Assembly (NCBI GenBank): GCA_035236585.1
Contig: CP141132.1
Span: forward strand, 43,589,880 to 43,653,879
DNA: 64,000 nt
From: Warburgia ugandensis
Taxonomy: Eukaryota; Streptophyta; Magnoliopsida; Canellales; Canellaceae
Direction: 5' to 3'
The notes beneath the pieces were generated by a model, which was not told the DNA's origin, did not search any database, and saw nothing but the letters and a program-made list of their open reading frames with translations. Below, in pieces: positions 39,501 through 51,290 of this stretch. The translations under genes were made by a program, and so were the position numbers. The first letter of the stretch is position 1, and the number at the start of each line of letters is the position of its first letter.

Positions 39501-40422
39501 TCTATTAAGGTATATTGCATGATAAAATGGAAAGAAATGGAAAAAGGTAAGAAAGATGGTGGAAATAGGTAAGAAGTGAGGTAGTTTAGTCAGGGATGGA
39601 ATTAGGAAGTGGAGTAGGTGGAGTGGGTGGAATTAGAAGGGGGAAGGCACCACTTTTCAAGGAAGATGGCGTGGAAATCCTTCCCTTCTAATTATGTAAT
39701 ATGGTGAGTAGGAAATAGAGAGAAAACAGGGGGAAAAGAGAGGAAAAAATAAGGAATTTTGACTTGGTTTATCTCTTGATTGGTCCAACTATGCATGTAT
39801 GTATTACCATGTTGATTATCACCTAGATTCCTTTCTATCCCTTGAATTTCAATATTTAGCATAGGATAATTGCTTCTTATTGTCCTCCAATCATGTGACT
39901 CCATGTGTCATGGCTCTCATGTGGCTTGGCGGCTCACTTTGATGGCTTGAGTGGCTAAGTGCTTTGGCTTCAAGGCTCTAATGGCTTGGCTTACTTGGGT
40001 TTCCTTATTAGATTAGGAAACTTCATGCATGGCTCCAATTCTCATTGAAAGGTGGTGAAATTGGATGACTTTTTATATGGACCATTTTAGTCACCTTTAG
40101 ATCTTCACATTTCTTTCTTGCTTACTTTAAGATGATGATGAAACTTGATTGAACTTTGGAATTATGAAATTTAGGTCTTTGGCCCTCTTTTGATCTTGGT
40201 CTTCAAATCTTATCTTACTTGATCTCAGTCTTTGGATCATCTTCTCAAAACCTATAAAAGATGAAAATTCTTAATTAAATTCTACAAAATTATGGCAATT
40301 CACATACTTACTCTGGACTAGCTTTTAAACCTGCAAAATGTCAAACTTTTTAATTATTAGGTTAGGAATACATGTGTTATAAAATTTCAAAAAAAACTAG
40401 AATAATGCCTATAATTTGTAAT

Positions 40423-40556
40423 GGAGAACTAATAGGATTGTTGCAAGTGGAACGAATAGGGTGTGCTTTGGAAGAAGTGATCTGTTATAGAGCCATCTTA
40501 TTGGGAATAATGAGGGCATCTTTGAACAGTCAAAGTTTCATATTCAAAGTGAGTTT
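40423..40556 (+). pseudogene. rpoC2: Nuclear copy of plastid rpoC2 fragment (NUPT)
   Basis: Forty-five codons read [19 protein letters not shown], then [20 protein letters not shown], then IFKVS. This is the well-conserved segment of the plastid RNA polymerase beta'' subunit that in plastids reads GELIGLLRAER, ALEEAICYR, LLGITRASLNTQSFISEAS. In plastids the protein is part of the PEP polymerase. Here it is a short displaced piece without start or end, inside a retrotransposon LTR, with several amino-acid changes, so it is not functional. Confidence 0.9.
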
Positions 40557-41003
40557 AACTTGATTATTTGGACAATTCTAAGTACTTTATTTGAATTTTC
40601 TCAATATCTGGGAAAGAATCAAAATAATGATGTTATTAATTCAAAATCATATTTGAATTTTTATATCTTGATTTTTTGTTTGATTATTGCTCCTTTCAAA
40701 AGAGATAAGTGTATAAAATAATAAGAATTCTTTGAATTTGAAGAAAAAATAAAAAAATAAAAAAGAATAATTAAAAAAAGAAACAACTTTGTTGAAATTA
40801 CAAATTTTTTTTTGTCAAGTCGAAAGAGGTCTGTTTGTCTGAATAATTAATTCTCATTGATCGCGACCTATAGGGACCATTGAATCAATAACAATAAGCC
40901 TTATTTGAAGAGGTTCATATACGAAATGTCTTTAAATAATGCTTGGAGTGGGAGATTCAATTAATCAAGATTTAGAAGCTGAATATTAATTGCATACTTT
41001 TTA
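40557..41003. other. Insert sequence next to the rpoC2 fragment, origin unknown
   Basis: About 450 bases lie between the rpoC2 piece and the resumed LTR end. They are very AT-rich in 40560-40830, with a less AT-rich patch at 40860-40930 ('gatcgcgacctatagggacc'). They are not homologous to the other LTRs in the window. Their position within the same insert suggests further organelle DNA, but I could not name a gene. Confidence 0.4.
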
Positions 41004-41024
41004 TATAAAATTGAACACTTATCA

Positions 41025-42465
41025 AGTTACCAAGAGAAATATCTATTACTGAACTAAAAAAAAGAGGTCATTTTATGGTAAAAGTGCATTGCTTTGAGGC
41101 ACATAATATCACACAATGGCATTAAGGTTGCCAAAGCCAAAGTGGATCTCATATCCAATCTTTCGCTTCTTAAGATGATGAAGGAGAATCACTCTTTCTT
41201 AGGCCATGTTGGTTTTATAGAAGATTCACCAAGGACTTTAGTAAAATATCTAGACCACTTTGTAATGTGCTTGCAAAGGAGACAATTTAGCTTTGATGAC
41301 AATTGTATGAAAGCATTTTAGCACCTACAGGATGAGATCACCTATGCACCCATCATTGGACCTTTGGATTTCAAGGGCATCATTTTAGATAATGTGTGAC
41401 ACTTTTGATTATGTGATTGGTGCTGTATTGGTGCAGTGTATTACCAAACTTATATGATGCAACCTTAATTATTCTACTATAGAGAAAAAGTTGTTGGCTG
41501 TTCTATTTGCCTTGGACAAATTTAGATCTTATCTGTTAAGATCTAAAATTGTAATCTATTCAGACCTTGTAGTTTTAAAGTATCTTTTGTAAAAGAAAGA
41601 TTCTAAACCTAGATTGGTTTGTGGATTTTAATGCTTTAGGAGTTTGATATAGAGATTTGAGATAATAAAGATTCCAAAAATGTTGTAGCAAACCATCTGT
41701 CTTGGTTGATTGTAAAATCCACTAGTGAATCTATGCCTATAATAAAATCTTTTCAAAATAATCAACTTCTTGAAATTTCCCTATTACTTTGGTCGCTAAT
41801 ATTGTTAACTATCTTGTTACAGGTTAAATGCTTAATAACTGGTCAAAACAAGATAAGTCTAAATTTTTATCTAAGGTTAAACTTTTTTTTTGGGATGATC
41901 CATACTTATTCAAGTACTGGTTGGACTAGATAGTTAGAAGATGTGTTCTTGGTACTGATCACAAGAATGTAATCTCGTTTTTCCATGACAAAGCTTATGG
42001 AGGCCATTTTACAACAAGGAAGACCACTACAAAGATTTTACAATGTGGATTTTATTGGCCTACAATTTTTAGGGATTCACATGCTAACTATATAGCATGT
42101 GACTGTTGCCAACAATTGAGAAGTATGGGATGCAGAAATATGATGCTTTTGATCCCAATATTAGTGGTGGAACTTTTTGATGCATGGGGTATATATTTTA
42201 TTAGCCCATTTCCTAATTCTTTTGGATATCTATACATTCTTGTGGGATTAGCCTACATGTCTAAATGGGTAGAGGTGGTAGCATTTAAGACAAATGACCA
42301 CAAAGTAGTGGTCAAAATTTTAAACGATAATATCTTTACACATTTTAGTATTCCTTGCGTTATTATTACCGATGGAGGAAAACACTCTTGCAATTGAGTT
42401 TTTGAAGGTTCAACAAAGAAATATGGAGTGACCCACCAAGTTGCAACACCCATGAATCCGTTGCA
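41025..42465 (+). mobile_element. Athila element J, RT end to integrase core (fossil)
   Basis: J begins inside the RT region (equivalent of NWEKCHFM near 41040-41070). It continues with RHIISHNGIKVAKAKVDLI (41095-41150), RNase H blocks (SLLLWSL region and FALDKFRSYLLRSK near 41505-41550) and the integrase zinc region near 41960-42130. The core FDAWGIYFISPFPNSFGYL (about 42175-42235) and MSKWVEVVAFKTNDHKVVVK follow. It is cut by F on the left and G on the right, so it is the oldest layer visible. It is broken. Confidence 0.82.
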
Positions 42466-44847
42466 ATATAGCATGTTAGTAAGGTCAATCCTAAGAGGAT
42501 TTGAATGAATATGATGCTTGTGGTCCCTACTTTCAACTATCATACCTGGCCAAAATTTAAGAGATTTTTAACCTAAACTAAGTATGGAAATAGAAATTAT
42601 TCAAAAATTAGAAACATGCACTTTCTAAAACTAAAACTTTCCTAATTGAAAACTTTCTAAAAATGCAAATTAGCAACTTTCCTAAATTATCTTTCATAAG
42701 CATGAAATTAAGCAACTAATCTAAGTGAACATACATTAAATAACTACTTTCCTAATCATGCAACTTCTAAATAAAGAAACTAAATCCATGTACTGGAAAC
42801 TTTAATGACTAACAAGCTAAACTGCAACATACAAAAAAATTAATCAAGAAAAACACTAATAACTACTTTTCCTAATATGAATGAGTGCAAAAGCTTACAT
42901 CTCAATTAATCAACAACTTACTCAAAAACATTCTTGATTGAATGAACAATGAAATAATGAACTATTAAAAAAATCAAGTTGATAATGTCATTCAAATTTC
43001 AACCACTAAGGCCTTCAAAACCATGCATTCCACTTTTTGATTGGACGCATGGTTTCTTAGGTCTTTTGATTGACGGGATTTCAACACAAGTCAACACTTA
43101 CTCAATATATCCTCAACATACAACAAATTAATTAGAAATAATTATGCTCATTCAACAATTAAAAAGTAGTCCATTAATCATCAAAAAGTGTGCATACAAG
43201 TGATTACATGAAAGGTACTGCCACTTTTGATGAAAATTCACCATGCTTTCTTCATAGTTAAATCCAAAACCAGATCTAATTAATGATTCTTACTCCAATA
43301 AACATAAGATTCAAGGGAAATACAAATGGAATAACAAGGCAAAGCTCAAAGGAAACTAAGAGAATAAGGTTGGAATTCAAGGAAACGAAAAAGAGAATCA
43401 AAGGCAATGGAAAGCAAAGGAAATATTGGATTTAAGGTGACTTCCCTTGGCTGTCACATCAAGGGAAAAACCAGCCTTGAATCTAATTCTTTAAGCAAAG
43501 AAAAACTATGCAAACAAAGAAAAAACTAACATGAAAGAACTAAGATCAAACAAAAGAGAAGAAGGATGAGCTAACCTTTGAAGGGTAAATCAAACCCAAA
43601 AAAACTAGGCATGGAACACTTTAGAGACACCTCACACCTTAGCACAGAGTAGATGCTTCCCAAAGTATATGAAAATCACAGCAAAAGAGAGGAGAAAGTA
43701 GGGTTAGGAAGAGGACGTCTCTTTCCTGTGGAGGAGGCATCTTTTCCTTAGTGAAAGGGTGTCTTTAACTTAGGTTTATGTTGCCTATTGTTTCTCCTTT
43801 TTTTCCTAGGGTGCCCTAATAATAAGGTGTGGTGGGAATGAAAACATGGAAATTTGGATGGTTAAGATGGTAGGTAACTAAGGTTTCAAAAAAGGAAAGT
43901 GGGTGAGAGGGTGGCTGCCCTTTGGAGGTGGAGTAGGTGGGAGATGCCACCTTTTTAGGAAGCTGCATCTCCCCCTTCAAAAATCATTGAACACCATACA
44001 ATTTAGGAAGTTGAGTGGTTGGTTGAAGTAGGAATGAGCTAAGAATGAGGAAACAAGCCGAGGGGAAAGTGGGGAGAAAGAGATAGGTAGGAAAAACTTA
44101 GGAAAGTGAGGTGAGATGGAAAATTTTGATTTGCTAAGTGATTTCCTAAGAGGTGGGATTGGTTGGGTGGTTGGGATGGGAGTATAGGAAGTTGGAAGGG
44201 CCTTAGAATGGTAGGAATCTTAAATGGAAAGTCAAATTCATGGTGCTTCTTAATGATGAGGTGGAAAGTGATAAAAAGGTGGGGAAACATGAAAAATAGA
44301 AGGTTCTCATCCTATTGTACACATTCCATCTTATCCTAATGAAATTTCCTTTAATTTCCTTCAAAATATCCCTTAGAATTCCATAGATAATCCTCTTGAT
44401 TTTCCTCCAATCTTGGGCTTCTTATAATGACCCCATTTTTGTAACATTGAAATCCCGAGTTGATAATGAAAAGTTCATTTTTTGGAAATAAGGGTATTTT
44501 GGTCATTCAACTATTCACCCTGACTAGACCCAGAAATTTGGTCCTGAGAATGGTACCATTAGGTGCGTCTTGGAAAAAGAAATCCAAGAAGACCAAAATC
44601 ACCCAAAACGGAGTTAAAATGAGCAAGTTAAGGCCCTTTGAAGTTCGAGGGCAAAAATGTAATTTAATTCAAAAACGGGTTTGGTATGAGAAAACAGGGA
44701 CTCGTTTTGATACGGGCACCCCTCTTCTTTAACCTCCTGGAGGGTTCTAGAACGGCAGTGTTTAGGGGAGAAACCACCGCCATTCTAGGGGTTTCTCCAC
44801 CGCCATTCAATGGCGGTAAGAACCCCCTCCAGAACCCTCTTCTAGCT

Positions 44848-44856
44848 CTATAAATA
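44848..44856 (+). promoter_or_regulatory. TATA box in the 5' LTR of the Tekay-like element
   Basis: 'ctataaata' fits the plant TATA consensus well and lies about 425 bases into the LTR. The start site is expected some 30 bases downstream. The 3' LTR has a similar but weaker sequence near 51716. Confidence 0.6.
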
Positions 44857-45696
44857 GAGCTCTTAGGCGCCTCTAATGGCAGCCTAAAAGCTTGGGAACA
44901 ACCCATCATGGAGAAGCAAACAAGAGGAGAAAACATGGGAAAAACCCGGCCACGAACCAGGTATGCCCAAAACCACTCCAAACCCGTCTCCCCCTTAGTC
45001 CTAGGCTAAGTTTTTCTAAGTTTTTGCATGAAAAATCATGCAAAACGGGGCTCTAGGGAGCCACAAAGGACCCAGGGATGGTCCCTGGGGTGCACTGGTT
45101 TGATAAGGTCGAACCAGGGCGTCCCTAGGACGCCCAGGTCCCTGTCAAACTGAAATGCACCCCGTGCGTTGAGGAAACTGGATGGGCACGTCTGTGGATG
45201 CGCCCGCAGATGAGAATCACGGGCGGAAGCCCAGTGCATCTGTAGATGCACCCGCTGGGGCACAAGCCATTGATGCAGGACACGTTAGCGTCCCAGGCTT
45301 CCACCTCTTAAAGGTCTTCTATGTACACTCGGTACTAAAAAGCTTATAACTTGAGGTCTAAGACTCCGATTGAGGCACCGTGAAAGGCGTTGTGTCTGTA
45401 TCAACTACGCAGACACACTCAAACCATAAAATACCTAATCAAGGCCCTATCTAAGGTGAGCATGACCCTTAAACTATAATAGTGGCGCGGGGCCACTAAA
45501 CCTTTGTAAAACTGACTATACCAAGGCCCAATTAGGGATCTTAGGAGACCCTTAGCCATGGGAATGAACCCTTAATGCCTAAGTAGTGTGGTAAACTATT
45601 CTAAAATTTATAGAAATAGGCCAAGCTAACCTTGTTCCCCTAAACCATGTTCAGAAGCATACGAGGACAAGGGGATTAGCACGATCTAGCCAGGTA

Positions 45697-45850
45697 GGTG
45701 CTCTATCGCTACTAGACTTTTTAAAAGAACCTATGATATTTTGATGTAAGTGCTCTATCGCTACTAGACTTAAAAAAAAAAAAAAGAACCCATGATATTT
45801 TGATGTAGGTGCTCTATCGCTACTAGACTTTTTAAAAGAACCCATGATTG
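45697..45850. repeat. 52-bp tandem repeat, three copies, in 5' LTR
   Basis: Each unit begins 'gtgctctatcgctactagac' and ends near 'gatattttgatgta'. The middle copy has an A run in place of the 'tttttaaaa' of its neighbours. The same three-copy array lies in the 3' LTR at 52497-52645, so it was present before insertion. Confidence 0.9.
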
Positions 45851-47062
45851 TTTTGAGAATGCATGTTTTAAGTTTAAGTTATATGACTTGTTTAGCACGA
45901 CTTAATTTTATAAACGAATTCAGCATGCATATGACAAATACATATGCATAGACATGTTTTGCAATTAATTGCATATATTGCATGATTTGTGAGCATTGAG
46001 TTTTTGAAAAATTGCATGTCCTTGAGGGTTACCAAAAGATGCTGGAGTGCCCAAAAGATGTTGTGTAGGCAGTTGTGAGGGACCCAAAGAGGACATGTTT
46101 TGAAAAAGTGGTTTTTGCTTTTTTGATCGTATATGATTTGGGCTAGTAAGCTCGTTGGCGCTATGCTGAGAGGTCTGGGGTGGCCTCCCAGCCTCTACCA
46201 CTATTAGGTGGAATGGGTACCACGCCCAAAAAGGGCATGTCCTTATGTCGACTGCATGTGGTACAGGGGGCTACCACTGGTGTCACGGCACTGGGTCGAT
46301 GTGTCATATGCCCCGTGGAGGCTATGACCGAGTGTCCCCAGGTACTCGGGGACCACATGACGGCGAGGTCGTGGGCATAGTGGGCCCTATGTTTTGAGGA
46401 TTTACTTGCATTTTATATGGGATGACATGAGGTTGGTCGACCATACCATATATCCATGAGTTGGATTTAGTTGAGCATCTTATGCATATCATTATGTTTA
46501 TGATATATATGATACTTTCGACTTGGATTATGCGATTCTTTAAGTCGTTAGTATTCCAATTCGACAATGGTTTTTAATATTGATATTGAACATGAGTGTT
46601 CAAACATGCACATGTTTTAAAGAGCATATGATTTTAAACATAGCATGCATTGTAAAACTAGTAGTGATAGACTCCTACTGAGTATAGTGTATACTCACCC
46701 AATCCTCAACATTTTTCAGACACAAAGTAAACACTTAAGGACAACATATATGGCGATAGACACGTGATAGCGAACGTCCAAACTAAGTGCCAGTAAGTAA
46801 ACCCCTACCTTATCTTTCAATGTTACTTGATTGTAGTTACTCTCTGTAACTGAGGCTGTGACTAACACTTTCTTTGGAATAATGTTGATTTAAAACTATG
46901 CCATGGCTATATAATTTGAAAATGTGTTTTGACACTCGGGGTTTTATACGAAGGATTGCTTTACAAAACAAAAATATTTTCATGCATTTCATATTTATAA
47001 AACAAGAGATCTCGCCTTTTTATCAAACTTGCATCATATAAGAAAACTCGGGTCGTCACAGT

Positions 47063-47075
47063 TGGTATCAGAGCC
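47063..47075 (+). promoter_or_regulatory. tRNA-iMet primer binding site
   Basis: 'tggtatcagagcc' stands two bases after the 5' LTR end. It is the standard complement to the 3' end of plant initiator tRNA-Met, which primes minus-strand cDNA in chromoviruses. Confidence 0.95.
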
Positions 47076-47219
47076 AGGTTTGATGGTACTCACAGCCCAG
47101 TTATGAGGAGAATAACTTATAATCAAGTTTCATCCATGAAAGAGTAAGGGGTAATAGGATAACACATACTAAGGTTTGGTAAAATTACCTTGTGATTATA
47201 GATGCCTAAAAAGAAAGGT

Positions 47220-47880
47220 ACCCATGGCCACATTTGTGTTTAGAGGAGAGGCTACCTTTTGGTGGGAAACAGTGGAAAGGACTTATTTTGACTAGCAAGA
47301 AACAATAGGATGGGAAGAGTTTAAAAAGGTCTTTAATGACAAATATTATCCTAAACATGTAAGAAAACAGAAAGAAAAGGAATTTATGGACTTACCACAA
47401 GGGAACATGATTGTCCAACAGTATGAAAATAGATTCATCAGCCACCGAAGATTTGCACCACGTGCTTGTTCTGATGAGGAAGATGCGGCACAAAGATTTG
47501 TAGATGGGCTCAACCCAGGACTCAGGAACAGAGTTCTAGGTTTCCAACCTTCCACCATAGCCAAGGCAGTAGAGATGGCCTCCCTATACGAAAAAGATTA
47601 TCATAGGAATCAGGCGATAAAGGAAACTAAGAACATCAACACCATGAGAAATAAAGGAAAGAGACCATTTCAGTCATCTGGACCTAGGCCACCTTTCAAG
47701 AAGCCGTTTGAAAACAAAGGAAAAAGGCCAAATTGGAAGACATGCCCTAGGTGTAACAGGAATCATTCAGGAAAACCATGTCCCACTTTCAACATCACTT
47801 GCAATAGTTGTGGAGAATTAGAACATTTTGCTAATAATTGTCCTAAAAGGAAAATTGAAGAGCGTAAAGAAGATTAGGTT
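47220..47880 (+). pseudogene. gag of the Tekay-like element
   Basis: Retrotrans_gag blocks appear in order: GWEEFKKVFNDKYYPKHVRK, EFMDLPQGNMIVQQYENRF, RRFAPRACSDEEDAAQRFVD, GLNPGLRNRVLGFQPST and AVEMASLYEKDYH. A basic linker leads to a CCHC knuckle CNSCGELEHFANNC near 47800-47850. The open stretch of 163 residues covers the last two thirds. The protein would form the particle and bind RNA. It belongs to a broken element. Confidence 0.9.
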
Positions 47881-47884
47881 CCAA

Positions 47885-48400
47885 GGAGCTAAGGATGTGT
47901 CTTTGCCCTCAGTTCCAGTCAAGCCCAGGCTTCAAATGCAGTAGTTGAAGGTATTCTTTCTATTTATGATACACCTGCTAAAGTCCTATTTGATACAGGC
48001 TCCACTCATTCTTTCATATCCCAGGAGTTTGCATCAACCTTGGACATTATACCACAAAACCTAGACTTCACTCTAGAAGTCATGACTCCTGTTGGCTAGG
48101 CACTTCCCACCTATTCGTATCTCCAAGATGTTCCCATTTTGATCAAAGATCATTTGCTACCTGCCAATCTTATTCACTTAGATATGAATGACTTCAACGT
48201 CATCCTAGGTATGGACTGGTTAGCCCTTCATCAAGCCTTTGTTGATTGCCGCCAGAAACATGTCACTTTTACCCTACTTAATGGAGACACTTTCACCCTC
48301 CAAGGAAGAAAGGATTATTTTGGAGCATGTGTTATTTCTACCATGAAAGCAGTTAAGAACATTGCTCAGGGATGCCCCTTCTTCATGGCTAAGATTGAAT
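47885..48400 (+). pseudogene. Protease region of the Tekay-like element
   Basis: The aspartic protease signature LFDTGSTHSFIS lies near 47990-48020. It is followed by DMNDFNVILGMDWLALHQAF (about 48180-48240) and VDCRQKHVTFTLLNGD. This is the usual gypsy arrangement between gag and RT. Confidence 0.9.
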
Positions 48401-49340
48401 CTATCGAGAGTCCCCAACTAAAGTTAGAGGATGTCGACGTAGTTCAAGAATTTCCTGACGTATTCCCTGAGGATTTACCAGGTCTACCCCTGCCAAGAGA
48501 AATTGAGTTTATCATTGACCTTATACCCGGTACTTCCCTCATTTCCAAAGCTCCTTACCGAATGGCTCCTGCAGAACTAAAAGAATTGAAGACCTAGTTA
48601 CAGGAATTACTTGACAAAGGGTTCACACGACCTAGCATATCTCCGTGGGAAGCTCTAGTCCTTTTTGTTAAGAAAAAGGATGGCTCCATGAGATTGTGCG
48701 TAGACTATCGAATGCTAAATAGGGTCACCATTAAGAATAAGTATCCCCTTCCCTGAATTGATGATCTTTTCGATCAACTTCAGTCAGCCAGAGTCTTTTC
48801 TAAAATTGATCTACGATCTGGGTACCATCAACTTCGAGTTAGAGAAGAAGATATCCCCAAGACAACCTTCAGGACTCGATACGACCATTATGAATTCAGA
48901 GTGATGTCCTTTGGTTTAACTAATTCTCCAGCCGCATTTATAGACCTCATGAATAGGGTGTTCAAGGAGTACTTATATAAATTCATCATAGTGTTTGTGG
49001 ATGATATCTTAATATATTCAGAAACTCCTGAAGACCATAAGGAACATCTAAGGATAACATTAAGCACCCTACGAGCACACAAGTTATATGCAAAATTCAG
49101 TAAGTGTGAGTTTTGGCTGGAAAGGGTTAATTTCTTAGAACACATTATTTCTCAAGATGGCATAGCAGTCCACCCTGCTAAGGTTGAATTAGTACATAAA
49201 TGGGAAAAACCTAAGACAGTCACAGAAATAAGAAGCTTCTTAGGACTTGCCGGATATTACAGGAGATTCATCGAGGGATTTTCACGAATTGCTTTACCTC
49301 TAACTAAGCTGACCAGGAAAGACACAAGATTTGAATGGAT
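48401..49340 (+). pseudogene. Reverse transcriptase of the Tekay-like element
   Basis: The blocks are: VVQEFPDVFPEDLPGLPLPR linker (about 48440-48500), [79 protein letters not shown] (about 48903-48962), the catalytic [15 protein letters not shown] (about 48995-49040), [17 protein letters not shown] and [20 protein letters not shown]. The wording is that of chromoviruses, clearly unlike Athila. Confidence 0.93.
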
Positions 49341-49359
49341 TGATAAATGTGAGGAAAGC

Positions 49360-49800
49360 TTCTAGGAACTAAAGAGAAGGTTAACTACAGCACCTGTTCT
49401 TACCTTACCTTTAGGAAGTGGCAAATTTGAGATATTCAGCGATGCCTCGCAACAAGGATTAGGTTGCGTACTTATGCAACATGGGAAGGTAATTGCTTGT
49501 GGTTCTCGACAACTCAAGAAGCATGAAGTCAATTACCCTACCCATGACTTGGAATTAGTGGTCATAGTCTTTGCCTTGCGAATTTGGAGACATTATTTAT
49601 ATGGGGAAAAGTTTGAAGTTTTTATAGATCATAAGAGTCTTAAATATATCTTTTCCCAACAAGACTTAAACATGCGACAAAGAAGATGGATGGAATACTT
49701 AAAAGACTATGACTTCTCCATTCATTATCACCCTGGAAAAGCTAATGTGGTAGTTGATGCATTAAGTAGAAAAACCCAAGGGATGTGTGCAAGTTTATTG
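49360..49800 (+). pseudogene. RNase H of the Tekay-like element
   Basis: The blocks are [60 protein letters not shown] and [20 protein letters not shown], followed by [12 protein letters not shown]. This matches gypsy RNase H closely. Confidence 0.92.
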
Positions 49801-49899
49801 ACTAAGAGATGGAAGCTATTACAAGAAATAATAACGTGGAAACCAGACATAAGTAAGCACAAGATCATTATGGAAGGACTAACGATAAAGTAGGCTGTT

Positions 49900-51030
49900 A
49901 ATGAAAAGGTTCAGCAAGAACAAAAAGGAGATTCGGATATACAAGCTTTCATAGGAAAACCAGGGTTTACTAAAAGGGAAGATGGTAGCGTTTACATGCA
50001 AGGAAGATTAGTGGTACTGACTAATGAAGAATTAAATCAAGAAATCTTAAAAGAGGCTCATCGGTCTAAGTATACTATACACCCAGGAGGAACTAAGATG
50101 TATCAAGACTTAAAAAGACAATATTGGTGGGATGGTATGAAAAGAGACATAGGAGAATTTGTGGCAAAGTGTCTAACTTGTCAACAAGTAAAGGCTGAAC
50201 ATTAAAGACCTGTCGGATTGTTACAACCCCTTGAGTTACCCGAATGGAAATGGAACCATATTACCATGGACTTCATCGTAGGGTTACCCAGGACCTCTAA
50301 GGGTCATGACATGATCTGGGTAATTGTTGATAGATTGACTAAGACAGCTCATTTCCTTCCTATATGCCATACCCAATCCACTGACACCCTATCTCAGCTA
50401 TACATCAAGGGGATAGTGAGCTTACATGGCATACCCCTTAGTATCACTTCAGATAGGGATAACCACTTCACTTTGGAACTCTGGAAGTCCATCCAAAAAT
50501 CCTTAGGATCTTCCTTGATAGTCGAAGGTATGTTGTGAACCTGTGCCCTCGATTGGAAGCAGAGCTGGGATGAAAACCTACCACTAGTAGAGTTCGTGTA
50601 CAACAACAGCTTTCAGTCGAGCATTGGCATGGCTCCGTACGAGGTGCTCTATGGGAGACCCTGTCGATCACCCACCAGTTGGAGTGAAGTTGGAGAGTCC
50701 AGGGTGCTCCAGTCCAAGCTGGTGGAGCAATGAGCCGAGAAGGTCAAACTCATAAGGAGACGCCTCCTCGCAGCTCAAAGCAGCCAAAAGAGCTATGCTG
50801 ATCAAAGGAGGAGACCATTAGAATTCAACATAGGAGAGCACGTTTTCCTGAAGATATGTCCCACTAAAGGAGTTATGTAGTTCGGTATCAAAGGAAAGCT
50901 TAGTCCGTGTTACATAGGACCTTTTGAAATCTTGGAGAAAGTGGGAAAAGTGGCCTACAGGATTGCACTACCCCCTCAGCTATCTGAAGTGCATAAAGTA
51001 TTCCATATAAAAGGAGGTACGTGCCTGACC
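49900..51030 (+). pseudogene. Integrase of the Tekay-like element
   Basis: The zinc-binding domain is near 50060-50200 (HRSKYTIHPGGTKMYQDLKR, then QYWWDGMKRDIGEFVAKC and LTCQQVKAEH). The catalytic core begins with ITMDFIVGLPRTSKGHDMIW and VDRLTKTAHFLPI. A later part contains VEFVYNNSFQSSIGMAPYE (about 50590-50640) and GRPCRSP. The C-terminal fold with HVFLKICPTKGV-like sequence lies near 50840-50870. It is broken. Confidence 0.9.
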
Positions 51031-51034
51031 TCGC

Positions 51035-51240
51035 TCATGTCATCAACCAGGTACCCATAGAGTTGACGGAGGATCTCAAGTTAGAGACAAGACCAGTTGA
51101 GATTTTGGATCATAAGAGTAAGAAGCTATAGAACAAGGACATACACTTAGTCAAAGTTTTGGGGAGAAATGTGCACATGGAAGAAGAGACTTGGGAACCG
51201 GAGTCAGAAATGTGAGAAAAGTACTCCGAGATCTTTTGAC
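51035..51240 (+). pseudogene. Chromodomain-like tail of the integrase
   Basis: The tail reads VPIELTEDLKLETRPVEILD and goes on through a basic stretch to a segment ending HMEEETWEPESEM. The aromatic and acidic residues of EETWEPE fit the chromodomain of Tekay/Del chromoviruses, which guides insertion toward heterochromatin marked by histone methylation. The domain call is from motif only. Confidence 0.75.
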
Positions 51241-51269
51241 TGTATATAGTGTAGAATTTTGGGGGCAAA

Positions 51270-51290
51270 ATTCCCCTAAGGAGGTAAGAA
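51270..51290 (+). promoter_or_regulatory. Polypurine tract of the Tekay-like element
   Basis: The purine-rich 'aaggaggtaagaa' directly precedes the 3' LTR start 'tgtaatgacc'. It would prime plus-strand synthesis. Confidence 0.75.

Larger units (their letters stand above)
36564..41024 (-). mobile_element. Athila element F, leader and 5' LTR only (fossil)
   Basis: Minus-strand parts are the 5' LTR (37813-41024), a degraded primer site near 37790-37811 that resembles the tRNA-Asp type, and the leader (36564-37789). The leader copies those of C, and of E in reverse. Gag and pol would lie beyond E's left end, outside the window. An organelle-derived insert interrupts the LTR near its right end. 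F is old and broken. Confidence 0.7.
37813..41024 (-). repeat. 5' LTR of element F, carrying an organelle insert
   Basis: The left edge 'tgtggtgtagc' aligns with D's LTR edge at 636. The right edge 'aaaattgaacacttatca' (41007-41024) aligns with G's LTR edge at 54507. LTR homology runs to about 40420 ('cctataatttgtaat'), is replaced by foreign sequence, and resumes only for the last 20 or so bases. Confidence 0.65.
44423..47060 (+). repeat. 5' LTR of the Tekay-like element
   Basis: It runs from 'taatgaccccatttttg' to 'ggtcgtcaca', 2638 bases. It contains the TATA element at 44848, a 52-bp tandem repeat at 45697-45850 and a relatively GC-rich zone at 44700-45300. Its last 340 bases do not match the 3' LTR well (see findings). 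The open frames inside it (for example near 46160-46380) occur in both LTRs and have no recognised homology. Confidence 0.93.

Noticed and set aside
44664-46567. Frames of 65-105 residues in the 5' LTR of the Tekay-like element, repeated at 51532-53378
   Set aside because: They are present twice only because the LTR is present twice. They overlap on both strands and have no known domain.
47055-47080. tRNA-like sequence 'tggtatcagagcc'
   Set aside because: It is only the 13-base primer-binding complement, not a tRNA gene. No cloverleaf can be drawn.
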